Positions 24,233 through 33,381 of a stretch of DNA of 36,558 nucleotides are shown here, one piece after another. A model generated the notes under the pieces. It searched no databases. It worked only from the letters and a program-made list of their open reading frames with translations, and was not told the DNA's origin. Source of the DNA: Ruminococcus bromii (lineage in GTDB: Bacteria; Bacillota; Clostridia; Oscillospirales; Acutalibacteraceae); assembly GCF_002834235.1 (NCBI RefSeq), contig NZ_NNBY01000007.1:1-36558 (forward strand). The letters run 5' to 3'. Each line of letters starts with the position of its first letter. The first letter of the stretch is position 1. A program made the translations under genes and the position numbers.

Positions 24233-24835
24233 TTACTGTCTTCCCATCTGTTTTAATGTGAGCGAAATAAGCTGTTCAACAGGCAAGGTGCTGTCGAGTG
24301 TTGCGAGTACGGGCGAAACATCCGAAGGAGAATAACCCAAAACTCCGAGTGCCTCGATTGCTTTCGGAACATTTCCCGCTGAAACATTCACGCTGTTCTG
24401 TGCCGCCTGTGCAAAGGAACTGTCCTCTTTAGCCGCTTTTGCAAGCTTGTCCTTGAGTTCAAGAACAATTCTCTGTGCAATTTTTTTGCCTATTCCCTGT
24501 GCTCTTGTAATTGTTTTGAGGTCATCGGAGGCAATTGCCATTGCAACCTGTTCGGGACTGAGCTCCGACAAAACCGCAAGTCCTGCCTTTGGACCTACAC
24601 CGCTTACGCTGATGAGGTTTTTAAAGGTTTCAAGCTCTGCCTTTGTTGCAAAGCCGAAAAGGTCAACCGCATCTTCCCTTACATTAAGGTAGGTGTAGAG
24701 CGTTACCTCTGTGTTAAGCTTTACGGCTTTGAGTGTGTTCATTGTTGTCTGGCACATATAGCCGACACCGCCGCACTCTACTACAGCCGCATTTGATTCT
24801 ATAGCAATAAGTTTTCCTCTTACGGAATAAAGCAT
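24233..24835 (-). CDS. ruvA: Holliday junction-binding protein RuvA
   Basis: A 200-residue protein. It has an N-terminal OB-fold (MLYSVRGKLIAIESNAAVV), tandem helix-hairpin-helix motifs (LISVSGVGPKAGLAVLSEL and TRAQGIGKKIAQRIVLELKD) and a C-terminal RuvB-binding domain (ALGVLGYSPSDV) after a flexible linker. It forms the tetramer that holds the junction and positions RuvB. It is translationally packed between ruvC (2-bp gap) and ruvB (3-bp gap). Confidence 0.96.
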   Translation of the reverse strand: MLYSVRGKLIAIESNAAVVECGGVGYMCQTTMNTLKAVKLNTEVTLYTYLNVREDAVDLFGFATKAELETFKNLISVSGVGPKAGLAVLSELSPEQVAMAIASDDLKTITRAQGIGKKIAQRIVLELKDKLAKAAKEDSSFAQAAQNSVNVSAGNVPKAIEALGVLGYSPSDVSPVLATLDSTLPVEQLISLTLKQMGRQ

Positions 24836-24837
24836 AT

Positions 24838-25344
24838 TTAAAGTCCCTTTCCGTACATTACTCTTCTGAGCTGTGAGCCTGCCGCCTGTGTGTGACAGAT
24901 TGCAATTGCAAGTGCGTCACATGTATCATCGGGTTTCGGAATTTCTTTCAGCTTTAAAAGCCTTGCGGTCATTTCCATAACCTGTGGTTTTTTAGCCTTG
25001 CCGTATCCCGTTACAGCCGTTTTGACCTGGAGAGGAGTGTACTCAAAGATTGGTATTTTAAGTTTTTGTGCCGCAAGCAGGGTTACTCCCCTTGCCTGAG
25101 CAACATTGATAGCCGTTTTCTGATTGGTCTGAAAGTAAAGTTTTTCGATTGCAAGAGCGTCGGGGCGACATCTGTTGAGAATAGCATAGGTTTCGTCATA
25201 GATGTACTCAAGCCGTTTGTTAAAATCAGTTCCGGCAACAGTTTCAATTGCACCGTAACCAAGAGTTTTATATGTATTCGATTGAAAATTGATTGCTCCC
25301 CAACCTACAATGGCATATCCGGGATCAATTCCAAACACTACCAA
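24838..25344 (-). CDS. ruvC: Holliday junction resolvase RuvC
   Basis: A 168-residue endonuclease that cuts Holliday junctions symmetrically. The RNase H-like acidic residues are visible: D7 (FGIDPG), E67 (AIEKLYF) and the pair in DDTCDALAIA (D139/D140 and D143). The start is a TTG at 25344 with GGAGG seven bases upstream. A longer frame beginning at 25407 would add an implausible N-terminal tail before the conserved FGIDPG, so it is rejected. First gene of the ruvC-ruvA-ruvB-glmM cluster. Confidence 0.95.
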   Translation of the reverse strand: MVVFGIDPGYAIVGWGAINFQSNTYKTLGYGAIETVAGTDFNKRLEYIYDETYAILNRCRPDALAIEKLYFQTNQKTAINVAQARGVTLLAAQKLKIPIFEYTPLQVKTAVTGYGKAKKPQVMEMTARLLKLKEIPKPDDTCDALAIAICHTQAAGSQLRRVMYGKGL

Positions 25345-25395
25345 AACAATACCTCCGAAAAAATCCAAAAATGGCATAATAACATAGCTTAGAAC

Positions 25396-25424
25396 ATTAT
25401 AACACACACAACTTTATTTATCAA
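25396..25424 (-). promoter_or_regulatory. Strong sigma-A promoter of the ruvCAB-glmM cluster
   Basis: On the minus strand: -35 TTGATA (25419-25424), 17-bp spacer, consensus -10 TATAAT (25396-25401), about 52 bp before the ruvC start. Confidence 0.75.
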
Positions 25425-25488
25425 TAAAATTATTCGTTAATCTGCGTATTCCGCTCAAAATGTACATAAGAAGCATTGAACGGCTGAT

Positions 25489-25854
25489 TTACTCGGTTTT
25501 TTGCGTGTTATCGGCACGGCTGAGCGTGATTTTTGAACCGTTGTATGACAAATCAAGCTTTTTTCCGTGGGGAATATATTCAAAGGTGTAGTTTCGGTAA
25601 AGTTTCGGCACAAATATGACAAGCGTTGTATCATCGGCAACATATTTTCCGCAAAGCTCCGCCTTGTCTTTTCCGCTCATCATAATAAGAGACGCATTGT
25701 CACCGTCAAACGAAAGGCTTATCTTTCCGCCGCCGTCAAGCTCTGCACTCCAGTCTGTGCAGGTAAGCTCGTTTTGATATCCCGATGTGTCGGCACTGCA
25801 TGAACAAAGCAGAAAACATAAGCAGATTAAAAGCAAAATGACAAATTTCTTCAT
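25489..25854 (-). CDS. Small hypothetical lipoprotein
   Basis: A 121-residue protein of unknown function. The N-terminal signal peptide MKKFVILLLICLCFLLCSC ends in the lipobox LCSC, so it is probably membrane-anchored outside the cell. The mature part is about 100 residues of beta-rich sequence (WSAELDGGGKISLSFDGDNASLIM, broken here only by short turns) resembling small beta-sandwich domains in other Firmicutes lipoproteins, but I recognise no family. The ATG at 25854 has GAGGG eight bases upstream. It is separate from the ruv operon and upstream of its promoter; a weak CCGTTCAA/TTGAGCGG hairpin follows the stop. Confidence 0.7.
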   Translation of the reverse strand: MKKFVILLLICLCFLLCSCSADTSGYQNELTCTDWSAELDGGGKISLSFDGDNASLIMMSGKDKAELCGKYVADDTTLVIFVPKLYRNYTFEYIPHGKKLDLSYNGSKITLSRADNTQKTE

Positions 25855-25966
25855 AAAAACCGCCCTCACAGGTATATGATATTATTACAGATTATTCATG
25901 AAATCCGAAAATTAGTACATATACCGTTGACGGCAGAAAACGAAATTTACAGTTTTGTTATAATTC

Positions 25967-25995
25967 TTGAAAAGCATAATTATTTTGTGTATATT
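25967..25995 (+). promoter_or_regulatory. Promoter of the DUF2804 gene
   Basis: -35 TTGAAA (25967-25972), 17-bp spacer, -10 TATATT (25990-25995), about 55 bp before the start codon. Confidence 0.5.
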
Positions 25996-26048
25996 GTATG
26001 GTGTGATTTTATGGGAAATTTTAAAAACGAGAACACGGAGGGATTGTT

Positions 26049-27056
26049 TTGCAACATGAGATAACCGAAAAGCATAATGTTTTTGAAGAAAACGGAGAGG
26101 TTATGTGTGCAGGCTGGGCAAGAACGCCTGTTTTTGAATATAACAGCGAACAGAGCAAAACAAGCGGAAAACACAGCGAAAGGGATTGCTATTTCATAAG
26201 CAACACAGAGGTTTCGCTCTATCTTTCGGTTGAAAATTTAGGCATGGAATTTGCGGTAAAAATTGCGGTTGCCGACCTTAAAAGAGGCGGTGTGATTTAT
26301 GATTGTGTTGTAAAGAAATTTGTTTTCAGCAAGAACGAGCTTCCCGAATCGGGCAGTTCGGGAGAGCTTTTGTACACAGACAAAAGGCTTCAGCTGCAGT
26401 TGACAAACACACCGAACGGAAGATTTTTAAAATGTGATTTTATCGACTTTGGCGGCATAAAAAATCTTTACTTTAACATTAATCTCAAAAAGACGGCGGG
26501 CGAAAGTCTTAACGAAATTGCACCGTTTGAGAGAGACAGAAAATATTTTTATCTCAAACGCTTTGTTCCCAAATTTGTCGCAGGCGGAATTATCCGTGTT
26601 GGCGGCATGGAATATTCTTTAAACGAAACAACCACAAACGCTTACTTTGACTGGACACGCTTTTCAAAGCCGAGAAAGCATAATTATCAGAGATTAAGCT
26701 CCGACTGCTTTATTGACGGAAAACGCTTTTCTCTCTGCCTTGCAAGCAGAGTCGGTGACAACCGTTACGGCAACGAAAATTGCTTTTTCACAGACGGTCA
26801 TCTTGTAAAATTGTCGCAGATAAATGTTAAAAGCACAGGCGGAAAGCTTGACAGACCGTGGTACTTTAAGGCGGGATATTCGGCAGTTGACATTACATTC
26901 AAGCCGTTCACCGTAAAAGGCGAGGCTATGGCGGCATATATGGACAAAACAACCGTAATTTTCGGCAGACTCTACGGAGAATTAAAGAGAGTTGATATGG
27001 ATAAGCCGTTAGTCCTCGATAATTCTCAGGCACACATTGTTTTGACGGAATTTTAA
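26049..27056 (+). CDS. DUF2804 family protein
   Basis: A 335-residue soluble protein without signal peptide or membrane segment. The N-terminal GWARTPVFEYN, the central IRVGGMEYSLNETTTNAYFDWTR region split around Gly-Gly, and the long beta-rich body match the DUF2804 family as I know it; its biochemical function is not established. The start is a TTG at 26049 with GGAGGG six bases upstream, and no nearby ATG fits. It is a single gene with its own promoter and terminator. Nearby GH13 genes do not by themselves link it to glucan metabolism. Confidence 0.7.
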   Translation: MQHEITEKHNVFEENGEVMCAGWARTPVFEYNSEQSKTSGKHSERDCYFISNTEVSLYLSVENLGMEFAVKIAVADLKRGGVIYDCVVKKFVFSKNELPESGSSGELLYTDKRLQLQLTNTPNGRFLKCDFIDFGGIKNLYFNINLKKTAGESLNEIAPFERDRKYFYLKRFVPKFVAGGIIRVGGMEYSLNETTTNAYFDWTRFSKPRKHNYQRLSSDCFIDGKRFSLCLASRVGDNRYGNENCFFTDGHLVKLSQINVKSTGGKLDRPWYFKAGYSAVDITFKPFTVKGEAMAAYMDKTTVIFGRLYGELKRVDMDKPLVLDNSQAHIVLTEF

Positions 27057-27075
27057 AATTTAAATCGGCAAAAAT

Positions 27076-27120
27076 AAACACGGCAATCATTTCAGATAAT
27101 GAACTGCCGTGTTTTAATTT
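27076..27120 (+). terminator. Terminator of the DUF2804 gene
   Basis: A 10-bp stem AAACACGGCA (27076-27085) / TGCCGTGTTT (27105-27114), followed by TTAATTTT. Confidence 0.8.
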
Positions 27121-27131
27121 TATAAAATATA

Positions 27132-27226
27132 AAATTAAAAGTCGGGAAAACAATGCTTTGCATTAAGCAAGCTGTGTTCCCGACCGAAATTTTCAATTTT
27201 CCGTTTTCAACTTTTAATTTGTAAAA
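27132..27226. repeat. Intergenic palindromic element, copy 3
   Basis: GTCGGGAA (27141-27148) pairs with TTCCCGAC (27177-27184), and AAATTAAAAG (27132-27141) is the exact reverse complement of CTTTTAATTT (27211-27220). The interior (minus strand ACAGCTTGCTTAATGCAAAG) aligns with the copy at 12196-12236, and both share the TTTTCAATTTTC-type tail. On the minus strand TTTTAATTTTA follows the stem, so it can serve as terminator of the small membrane-protein gene at 27227. Confidence 0.6.
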
Positions 27227-27718
27227 TTACACTTCCCTGTTCGGGTCTGTGTTTTTCTGCTTAACAGGAGCTTTCGTAGCATCTTTGTCGGTAAATCTTG
27301 CAAAGATTGAAAGCGTTGTGAGAAAGCAGATAAGAATGTACAAAAGAAGTGCAATTACAGAAGCAAGGCTGATTGTATAGCTTACCATTGTGATAATTGA
27401 AAGCACACCGAGCAGACAGCAGATGATTGAAACGATATTCTTCATATTGCGTTCTTTGTCAAGAGCGCAGAAGAAAAATCCTGCAATCGGAATAATGAAG
27501 AAAATCGGCATAAAGAGCGAATACTTAAAAACCGCATCATTTGAACCGCTGAGTCCCCATACAGACATAATATCAAATACGGAATAAGAATGGAGTACAT
27601 TTTTTTCATCAATGTACTGGAAATACGGCAACGCACAGAGTACGATTTCAACGAGATAAAGCACGCAAAGTGTGATTCTTAATTTTTTTCTTGTTTTGTT
27701 TTCGGGTATTTTGAGCAT
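27227..27718 (-). CDS. Small four-helix membrane protein, unknown function
   Basis: A 163-residue protein with about four membrane segments (ITLCVLYLVEIVLCALPYF, FMPIFFIIPIAGFFFCAL, IVSIICCLLGVLSIITMVS and VIALLLYILICFLTTLSIF) and a basic C-terminal tail. The ATG at 27718 follows GGAGGA; an earlier in-frame ATG at 27748 lies upstream of that site and is rejected. I recognise no family. It is divergent from the GH13 gene and shares a 170-bp intergenic region with it, but there is no evidence of a shared function. Confidence 0.65.
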   Translation of the reverse strand: MLKIPENKTRKKLRITLCVLYLVEIVLCALPYFQYIDEKNVLHSYSVFDIMSVWGLSGSNDAVFKYSLFMPIFFIIPIAGFFFCALDKERNMKNIVSIICCLLGVLSIITMVSYTISLASVIALLLYILICFLTTLSIFARFTDKDATKAPVKQKNTDPNREV

Positions 27719-27791
27719 TTTGTTCCTCCGAGATTTTTTTAAAATCATTTTTAAATCATCAATATGTTACATTGTAACACAAATTATTCAG

Positions 27792-27820
27792 TTGCACAAT
27801 AGAAATTTTAGTGTTATAAT
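27792..27820 (+). promoter_or_regulatory. Promoter of the GH13-DUF1653 gene
   Basis: -35 TTGCAC (27792-27797), 17-bp spacer, consensus -10 TATAAT (27815-27820) with TG at -15 (extended -10), about 69 bp before the ATG. Confidence 0.7.
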
Positions 27821-27888
27821 TATGACTAATGTACACAAAACACTGCATTCGTACATTGCTTTATTCTGTGCAAAAAGGAGATAATATA

Positions 27889-29583
27889 ATGGGATATATA
27901 AATGAATCCGTAATTTACAATATTTATCCGCTCGGTTTTTGCGGAGCACCAAAGGAGAATGATTTCAAACAGGAATACAGACTTGACAAAATTTACGGCT
28001 GGATTGACCATATGAAGTCAATGTCGGTAAACGCACTTGTTTTCAACCCTGTTTTTGAAAGTTCAAAACACGGCTATGATACTATTGATTATAAAAAAAT
28101 CGACTGTCGGCTCGGTGACAACGAATCTTTCAAAAAAATTTGCAAAACACTTCACGATAACGGCATCAGAATTATGCTTGACGGCGTTTTTAATCATGTG
28201 GGAAGAGATTTCTTTGCTTTCAAAGATGTTCGGCAGAACCGTGAAAATTCAAGATATGCGTCTTGGTTTGAAAATTTAAACTTTTGGAACAACAGTCCTT
28301 ATAATGACGGTTTCAGCTATGAGGGCTGGGCAGGTTACTACGACCTTGTAAAGCTTAATCTTCACAATGACGAGGTAGTAAACTATCTTCTTGACTGTGC
28401 AAGATTTTGGATTGATGAGTTTGATATTGACGGACTTCGCCTTGATGCGGCTGACTGCATTGACATTGAATTTTTCAAGAAATTAAAAAATGTTTGCAAA
28501 GAGAAAAAGTCCGATTTCTGGCTCTACGGCGAGATTACCCACGGCGATTACAATCATTGGGCAAATCCAGATGTGCTTGACTCGGTTACAAACTACGAAT
28601 GCTACAAAGGCATTTATTCAAGCCATAATGACCACAACTATTTTGAAATTGCTCATTCTCTTAACAGACAGTTTGCTAACGGCGGTATTTACAGAAATAT
28701 CTACACATATAATTTCGTTGATAACCACGATGTAAACCGTGTTGCAAGTATGCTTAAAGACAAAAATCATCTTAACAATGTTTACACGATGATGTATACA
28801 ATGCCCGGAGTACCGTCAATTTACTACGGAAGTGAATTTGGCATTGAGGGTATGAGAACTGCCTACAGTGATTATGAGCTTCGTCCCTGTCTTGACCTTG
28901 ATTCCATTCCGAACCCGAACTATGAACTTCTTGAGCATATCAAAAAACTCGGTGTAGTAAGGCTTGCACTCGAAGCTCTCAAGTACGGCGATTTTGAAAA
29001 CATAAATATTCAGAATGAAAAGCTTGTATACAGAAGAAAAACCGACAATCAGACTGTTTTTGTTGCATTCAACCTTACAGACCGTGTTGAAAGAATCGGT
29101 TTTGACACAGGCTGCAACGCAAAGCTTACAGATGTTCTCAACGGCAACGAAGTTATTGATGTAAACGGTTACTATGAAATTGAAATGCAGCCGTATCAGT
29201 CGAGAATTCTTGTTGTTAATGACGGAAGTTTCAGGGTTGATTTCAATGCAGACAATACAGATTGCAGGGCAGCTGAAATTGACGAAGCTCCTGCAAATGA
29301 AGAAACTTCAGTTAAAGCTGTTAAAACAGAAAATTGCTGTGAAAGCAATTCAGACAATGCCGAAAATACGACAAAAGAAATCAAGCCGGGTATTTACCTA
29401 CATTTCAAGGGTGGCAAATACGAGGTTATCAACTTTGCAACCCACAGCGAAACAGGTGAAAAACTTGTAATTTACAGAAATCTCCACAACACAAGTGAAG
29501 TGTGGGCAAGACCTGTCGAAATGTTTGCCGAAAAAGTTGATGTTGACGGCAGAAAAACAGACAGATTTACTTTTATAGGTTGA
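27889..29583 (+). CDS. GH13 alpha-amylase-type glycosidase fused to a C-terminal DUF1653 domain
   Basis: A 564-residue protein with no signal peptide, so intracellular. The (beta/alpha)8 GH13 catalytic domain spans about 1-355: DGVFNH (98-103), DGLRLD with nucleophile D186, GEITHG with acid/base E215, and FVDNHD with D281. A beta-rich C domain follows (about 375-445). An acidic linker of about 50 residues (450-498) leads to residues 499-564, which match DUF1653: [15 protein letters not shown], then [21 protein letters not shown] and RFTFIG. DUF1653 is normally a small stand-alone protein, so this fusion is unusual. The start is the ATG at 27889 with AAAGGAG eight to nine bases upstream. Likely substrate is maltodextrin imported by the cell; the GH13 subfamily is not resolved. 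It is not in an operon with the next gene because a terminator intervenes. Confidence 0.88.
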   Translation: MGYINESVIYNIYPLGFCGAPKENDFKQEYRLDKIYGWIDHMKSMSVNALVFNPVFESSKHGYDTIDYKKIDCRLGDNESFKKICKTLHDNGIRIMLDGVFNHVGRDFFAFKDVRQNRENSRYASWFENLNFWNNSPYNDGFSYEGWAGYYDLVKLNLHNDEVVNYLLDCARFWIDEFDIDGLRLDAADCIDIEFFKKLKNVCKEKKSDFWLYGEITHGDYNHWANPDVLDSVTNYECYKGIYSSHNDHNYFEIAHSLNRQFANGGIYRNIYTYNFVDNHDVNRVASMLKDKNHLNNVYTMMYTMPGVPSIYYGSEFGIEGMRTAYSDYELRPCLDLDSIPNPNYELLEHIKKLGVVRLALEALKYGDFENINIQNEKLVYRRKTDNQTVFVAFNLTDRVERIGFDTGCNAKLTDVLNGNEVIDVNGYYEIEMQPYQSRILVVNDGSFRVDFNADNTDCRAAEIDEAPANEETSVKAVKTENCCESNSDNAENTTKEIKPGIYLHFKGGKYEVINFATHSETGEKLVIYRNLHNTSEVWARPVEMFAEKVDVDGRKTDRFTFIG

Positions 29584-29605
29584 CAATAAGCGTAAGCAAA
29601 TGATT

Positions 29606-29645
29606 AAAAAGACCGAATATATTTTTTATTCCGGTCTTTTTTTGT
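29606..29645 (+). terminator. Terminator of the GH13-DUF1653 gene
   Basis: AAAAAGACCG (29606-29615) pairs with CGGTCTTTTT (29632-29641), extended by AATA/TATT with a single bulge, and ends in a T-tract. Confidence 0.88.
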
Positions 29646-29696
29646 GTAAAAATACTGCTTTTTAACCGTGATGACAAGATTTGACTATATTTTTGC

Positions 29697-29734
29697 AAAT
29701 AGTGTGTTGAATAAATCACATAATATGATAAAAT
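29697..29734 (+). promoter_or_regulatory. Promoter region of the debranching-enzyme gene with shared 12-mer
   Basis: -35 TTGAAT (29707-29712), 16-bp spacer, -10 TAAAAT (29729-29734). The word AAATAGTGTGTT (29697-29708) overlaps the -35 and is identical to 8692-8703 in the importer promoter. Confidence 0.45.
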
Positions 29735-29799
29735 AGACATATGTTGTGTTATGACTGAATTTTTGTTTTTTTGAGAGTAACTTAGGGGGATTGAATATT

Positions 29800-31884
29800 A
29801 TGTTGAGGGATTTAAAGCCAACCGATAATGTAGGTGGTTTCGATGTCAGACCCGGCAACTTTCTTTTAAACGGTGCAACAACCGTTTCCGGCGGTGTAAA
29901 CTTTACTATTCATTCGGTTTATGCCGTTGAGTGTACATTGCTTTTATTCAGACCTTATGCAAAAATTCCGTATGCAAGGCTTAGATTTCCGGATTCTTAC
30001 AAAATCGGCAATACCTATTCAATGCTCGTGTTCGGTCTTGATGAGATTGATTTTGAGTATGCATATTCCTTTGACGGTCCGTATGAACCCGAAAAAGGCA
30101 TTATTTTTGATAAAAAGAAATACATTCTTGACCCATACGCAAAGGCTGTAATCGGTCAGAGCGGCTGGGGTAAAAAACAGGAGCATGAGGGTGTTTATAA
30201 GGCAAGAGTTGTAAACAGCGACTATGACTGGGGTAACTGCACTCAGCCGAAGCTTCCGTTTGAAGAGCTTATTATTTATGAATTGCATGTAAGGGGCTTT
30301 ACTCAGGATGGCTCCTCAGGCGTTAAAAACAAAGGCACATTCGCAGGTATCCGTGAAAAAATCCCCTATCTTAAAGAACTGGGCATCAATGCCGTTGAAA
30401 TGATGCCTATTTTTGAGTTTGACGAAATGGGCTCGTATCGTAATTATGACGGTCGTCAGCTCTATGATTACTGGGGCTATAACACCGTATGTTTTTTTGC
30501 TCCGAACACAAGCTATGAGAGCGACCACGAGCATCATCACGAAGGCAGAGAGCTTAAACAGCTTGTTCGTGAGCTTCACGAAAACGGAATTGAAGTTATC
30601 CTTGATGTTGTGTTCAACCACACGGCAGAGGGCAATGAAATGGGACCGTATTTCTCGTTCAAGGGCATTGACAACAACATTTACTATATGCTCACTCCGG
30701 ACGGAAAGTATTACAATTTCAGCGGTTGCGGCAATGTTCTCAACTGCAATCAGCCGATTGTGCAGCAGTTTATACTTGACTGTCTGCGTTATTGGGTAAC
30801 AGAATACCGCATTGACGGTTTCCGTTTTGACCTTGCGTCAATTTTGGGAAGAAACGAGGACGGTACTCCTATGGATAAGCCTCCGCTTCTCAAGAGCCTT
30901 GCGTTTGATCCGATTCTCGGCGGAGTAAAGCTTATTGCAGAGGCATGGGACGCAGGCGGACTTTATCAGGTCGGCAGTTTCCCGTCATGGAACAGATGGG
31001 CTGAATGGAACGGAAGATACCGTGATGACCTCAGAAGATTTCTTAAAGGCGACAGCCACCTTGCATGGGATGCGGCTCAGAGAATTACAGGCTCAAGAGA
31101 TTTGTATGACCCTACCTACAGAGGCTACAATGCGTCGGTTAACTTTATTACCTGTCATGACGGATTTACTCTTTATGATATGTATTCATACAACGAAAAG
31201 CACAATCTTGAAAACGGCTGGAACAATACTGACGGTGCTAATGACAACAACAGCTGGAACTGCGGAGCCGAGGGTGATACAAATGATTACAATATCAACA
31301 AACTGCGTATCAAAATGGTAAAAAATGCTTTTGCAACGCTTATGTGCAGTCAGGGACCTGCTCTTTTCCTTGCAGGTGATGAATTCTGCAACACTCAGTT
31401 CGGCAACAACAACGCTTACTGTCAGGACAACATTATCTCATGGCTTGACTGGACAAGAAAAGAAAAGCATAAGGATGTATTTGAATTTTTTAAATATATG
31501 ATTGCTTTCAGAAAGAGATTCCATATTATTACAGACAGCAGAGGCAAGGCAACATGCAGTTATCCGCCTGTCAGCATCCATTCAAATGTTGCGTGGAGTG
31601 CCAAGTATTATGATGATACAAGAATGATTGGCGTTATGTATGCCGGTGTAAGTCTTAAACAACAGGGGCTTGACGAGTTTGTTTACTTTGGCGTCAATGC
31701 TTATTGGGATTATGTAAATGTTGAGCTTCCCGACCTTCCCGAAGGATACCACTGGAAGCTTTATGTAAACACAGGCAACGAGCCTCAGGATGTAATCCTT
31801 GAGGACAGAAATGTTATTCTCTATGACAGACGAATTAATATGGCAGGCAGAAGTGTCATTGTTGCTGTCGGAGAAAGATATTAA
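29800..31884 (+). CDS. glgX: Glycogen debranching enzyme / isoamylase-type GH13 (GlgX-like)
   Basis: A 694-residue intracellular enzyme. An N-terminal CBM48-like beta-sandwich (about 15-110) is followed by the GH13 catalytic domain: LDVVFNHT (268-275), DGFRFD with nucleophile D344, IAEAWD with acid/base E381, and TCHDGFT with D454. The motifs YWGYNTVCFFAP and LAGDEFCNTQ are typical of the isoamylase/GlgX group that cleaves alpha-1,6 branch points. A C-terminal beta domain follows. The ATG at 29800 has AGGGGGA nine bases upstream; a TTG at 29791 is less likely. It works with the upstream GH13 enzyme in breaking down glycogen or imported branched dextrins. Isoamylase, limit-dextrin or pullulanase specificity cannot be decided by eye. 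Confidence 0.88.
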   Translation: MLRDLKPTDNVGGFDVRPGNFLLNGATTVSGGVNFTIHSVYAVECTLLLFRPYAKIPYARLRFPDSYKIGNTYSMLVFGLDEIDFEYAYSFDGPYEPEKGIIFDKKKYILDPYAKAVIGQSGWGKKQEHEGVYKARVVNSDYDWGNCTQPKLPFEELIIYELHVRGFTQDGSSGVKNKGTFAGIREKIPYLKELGINAVEMMPIFEFDEMGSYRNYDGRQLYDYWGYNTVCFFAPNTSYESDHEHHHEGRELKQLVRELHENGIEVILDVVFNHTAEGNEMGPYFSFKGIDNNIYYMLTPDGKYYNFSGCGNVLNCNQPIVQQFILDCLRYWVTEYRIDGFRFDLASILGRNEDGTPMDKPPLLKSLAFDPILGGVKLIAEAWDAGGLYQVGSFPSWNRWAEWNGRYRDDLRRFLKGDSHLAWDAAQRITGSRDLYDPTYRGYNASVNFITCHDGFTLYDMYSYNEKHNLENGWNNTDGANDNNSWNCGAEGDTNDYNINKLRIKMVKNAFATLMCSQGPALFLAGDEFCNTQFGNNNAYCQDNIISWLDWTRKEKHKDVFEFFKYMIAFRKRFHIITDSRGKATCSYPPVSIHSNVAWSAKYYDDTRMIGVMYAGVSLKQQGLDEFVYFGVNAYWDYVNVELPDLPEGYHWKLYVNTGNEPQDVILEDRNVILYDRRINMAGRSVIVAVGERY

Positions 31885-31916
31885 TTATAAGGACAATTTC
31901 CTTGTTTAAGAAAACC

Positions 31917-31953
31917 GCCCCTACACGAAAATGTGTGGGGGCTTCATGTTTTT
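31917..31953 (+). terminator. Terminator of the debranching-enzyme gene
   Basis: A 10-bp stem GCCCCTACAC (31917-31926) / GTGTGGGGGC (31933-31942) with one T-G pair, followed by TTCATGTTTTT. The remaining bases to 32100 hold no gene I can support. Confidence 0.75.
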
Positions 31954-32097
31954 ATAGGTTTCGGATTGTTAATGTACTGCTGTGTTGTCAGCATAAATTT
32001 AAGTTCGTAACGCTTGAATATATTTTTAACGCCCATTGTAAGACCTCCCTTTCTTTACTGTGGCTATATAATAATTTACAAACTTTAAATGAAATTT

Positions 32098-32139
32098 AAA
32101 AAAAGCAGAAATCCCGAATTTTTTCAGAATTTCTGCTTT
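32098..32139 (-). terminator. Terminator of the FtsX-type ABC operon
   Basis: An 11-bp stem AAAGCAGAAAT (32102-32112) / ATTTCTGCTTT (32129-32139). On the minus strand it runs into a seven-T tract, 36 bp after the last stop. Confidence 0.88.
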
Positions 32140-32174
32140 AAATAATAATATGGAGTTTTATTTCTGCTATAGAA

Positions 32175-33380
32175 TTATCTTTCTCTAAGCAACACGCTTA
32201 AATCCGTTTTTTCAGAGCGTTTTACTGCCCAAATGCTGACGATTGCAAGTACAATCAAATAAATCACGAGGAACAGCAGTATATAAACAGCCGAAACATT
32301 CACGGTCATTTCCATCATTGTATTGCCCACAAGATTCATAAGATACGGATTTATAAGTAATATGTCGAGTAATACAGTCAAAATTGTACCGACTGCAATT
32401 GATATTATTCCGATAAGGAAATATTCCGCAAATATTATATAGAAAAGTTGATTAGACTTGTAACCGAGTGAGCGATACAAAGCAAGTTCTTCGCTTCGTC
32501 TGCTTATGTTGCTCTTGACGAACATATACTGTCCCGCAATTACGAACAATGCAAAAAATACAATTGAACCTATAATAATTATGAGTGCGATATTGTATGA
32601 CTGAGAATCAAAGTTCAAGTCCATTGTATACGGTTCGCAATATGAGGAAACCTCGGATTGTACACTTTCAAGATTTTTTGCATCATCAACGAGAATTTTA
32701 TAAGCCTTATCGGAAGTTATTGAAGTCGAACCTTTGGCATTTGCAATAACTTCATTATTGAACTCAATCAAACTGTTGCGTGGAATAAGAATTTGATTGC
32801 CTGTAAAAATCGGGTCAGATGTGTTATACACTCCGACAATTTTAAGCTTATGTTCCTTGCCCGATTCATCAGCGAAAACAAGATTTTTGCCCACAAGCGT
32901 TTTGCCGTCAATTTTATTGATTCGTTGACTTTCGCTGTTAAAATCCTTTAAAACTTCGGGAACAACTGCAACATTTTCTTCATTCTCTTTGAAAACTCTT
33001 CCGCTTGTTATTTTAAGGTTATACCCCTCGTGAACATAACTTAGTGTGTAAGCTGAAAACAGCACTCCTGAAGTTTCCGACACATCAAGTTCGGCAGGCA
33101 CGTTATAAACACTCGTTATGTGTTCAATGCTTTTTATACTTAAAATTGTATCGTCAATTTCATTTTGAGGAGTATTTTCGTTTATCTCAAAATTCAACTC
33201 TCTGTTAAGAATATGATTATTTATGTTTTGGTCAATATTATTTTTCAGCGGCATAACTGCTCCTGCCGACACAAGAACGAGAATGGTTGCAATAACCATA
33301 AAGCAACAAAAAAATATTGTTGCACCTTTTCGTGAAAGAATTGAGGCTTTAACAAGCATACCGAGTTTTTTATTTTTCAT
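32175..33380 (-). CDS. FtsX/MacB-family ABC permease (second permease)
   Basis: A 401-residue permease. The first membrane segment (FFCCFMVIATILVLVSAGAV, about 24-43) is followed by an extracellular MacB-type core domain of about 215 residues, then three membrane segments at the C-terminus (about 265-285, 315-340 and 365-388). The FtsX motif ELALYRSLGYKSNQLFYII marks the coupling region. It is the last gene of the permease-ATPase-permease operon, one base after the ATPase stop. Such heteromeric systems export or extract peptides and lipids, or act in envelope stress, without moving substrate through a classical channel. Confidence 0.87.
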   Translation of the reverse strand: MKNKKLGMLVKASILSRKGATIFFCCFMVIATILVLVSAGAVMPLKNNIDQNINNHILNRELNFEINENTPQNEIDDTILSIKSIEHITSVYNVPAELDVSETSGVLFSAYTLSYVHEGYNLKITSGRVFKENEENVAVVPEVLKDFNSESQRINKIDGKTLVGKNLVFADESGKEHKLKIVGVYNTSDPIFTGNQILIPRNSLIEFNNEVIANAKGSTSITSDKAYKILVDDAKNLESVQSEVSSYCEPYTMDLNFDSQSYNIALIIIIGSIVFFALFVIAGQYMFVKSNISRRSEELALYRSLGYKSNQLFYIIFAEYFLIGIISIAVGTILTVLLDILLINPYLMNLVGNTMMEMTVNVSAVYILLFLVIYLIVLAIVSIWAVKRSEKTDLSVLLRER

Positions 33381-33381
33381 T

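Noticed and set aside
25345..25407. Upstream extension of ruvC to 25407
   Set aside because: It would add 21 residues before the conserved FGIDPG, and the ribosome binding site GGAGG fits the TTG at 25344.
31902..32099. 65-codon open frame after the debranching enzyme
   Set aside because: It begins inside the terminator hairpin, has no ribosome binding site, and its composition looks random.
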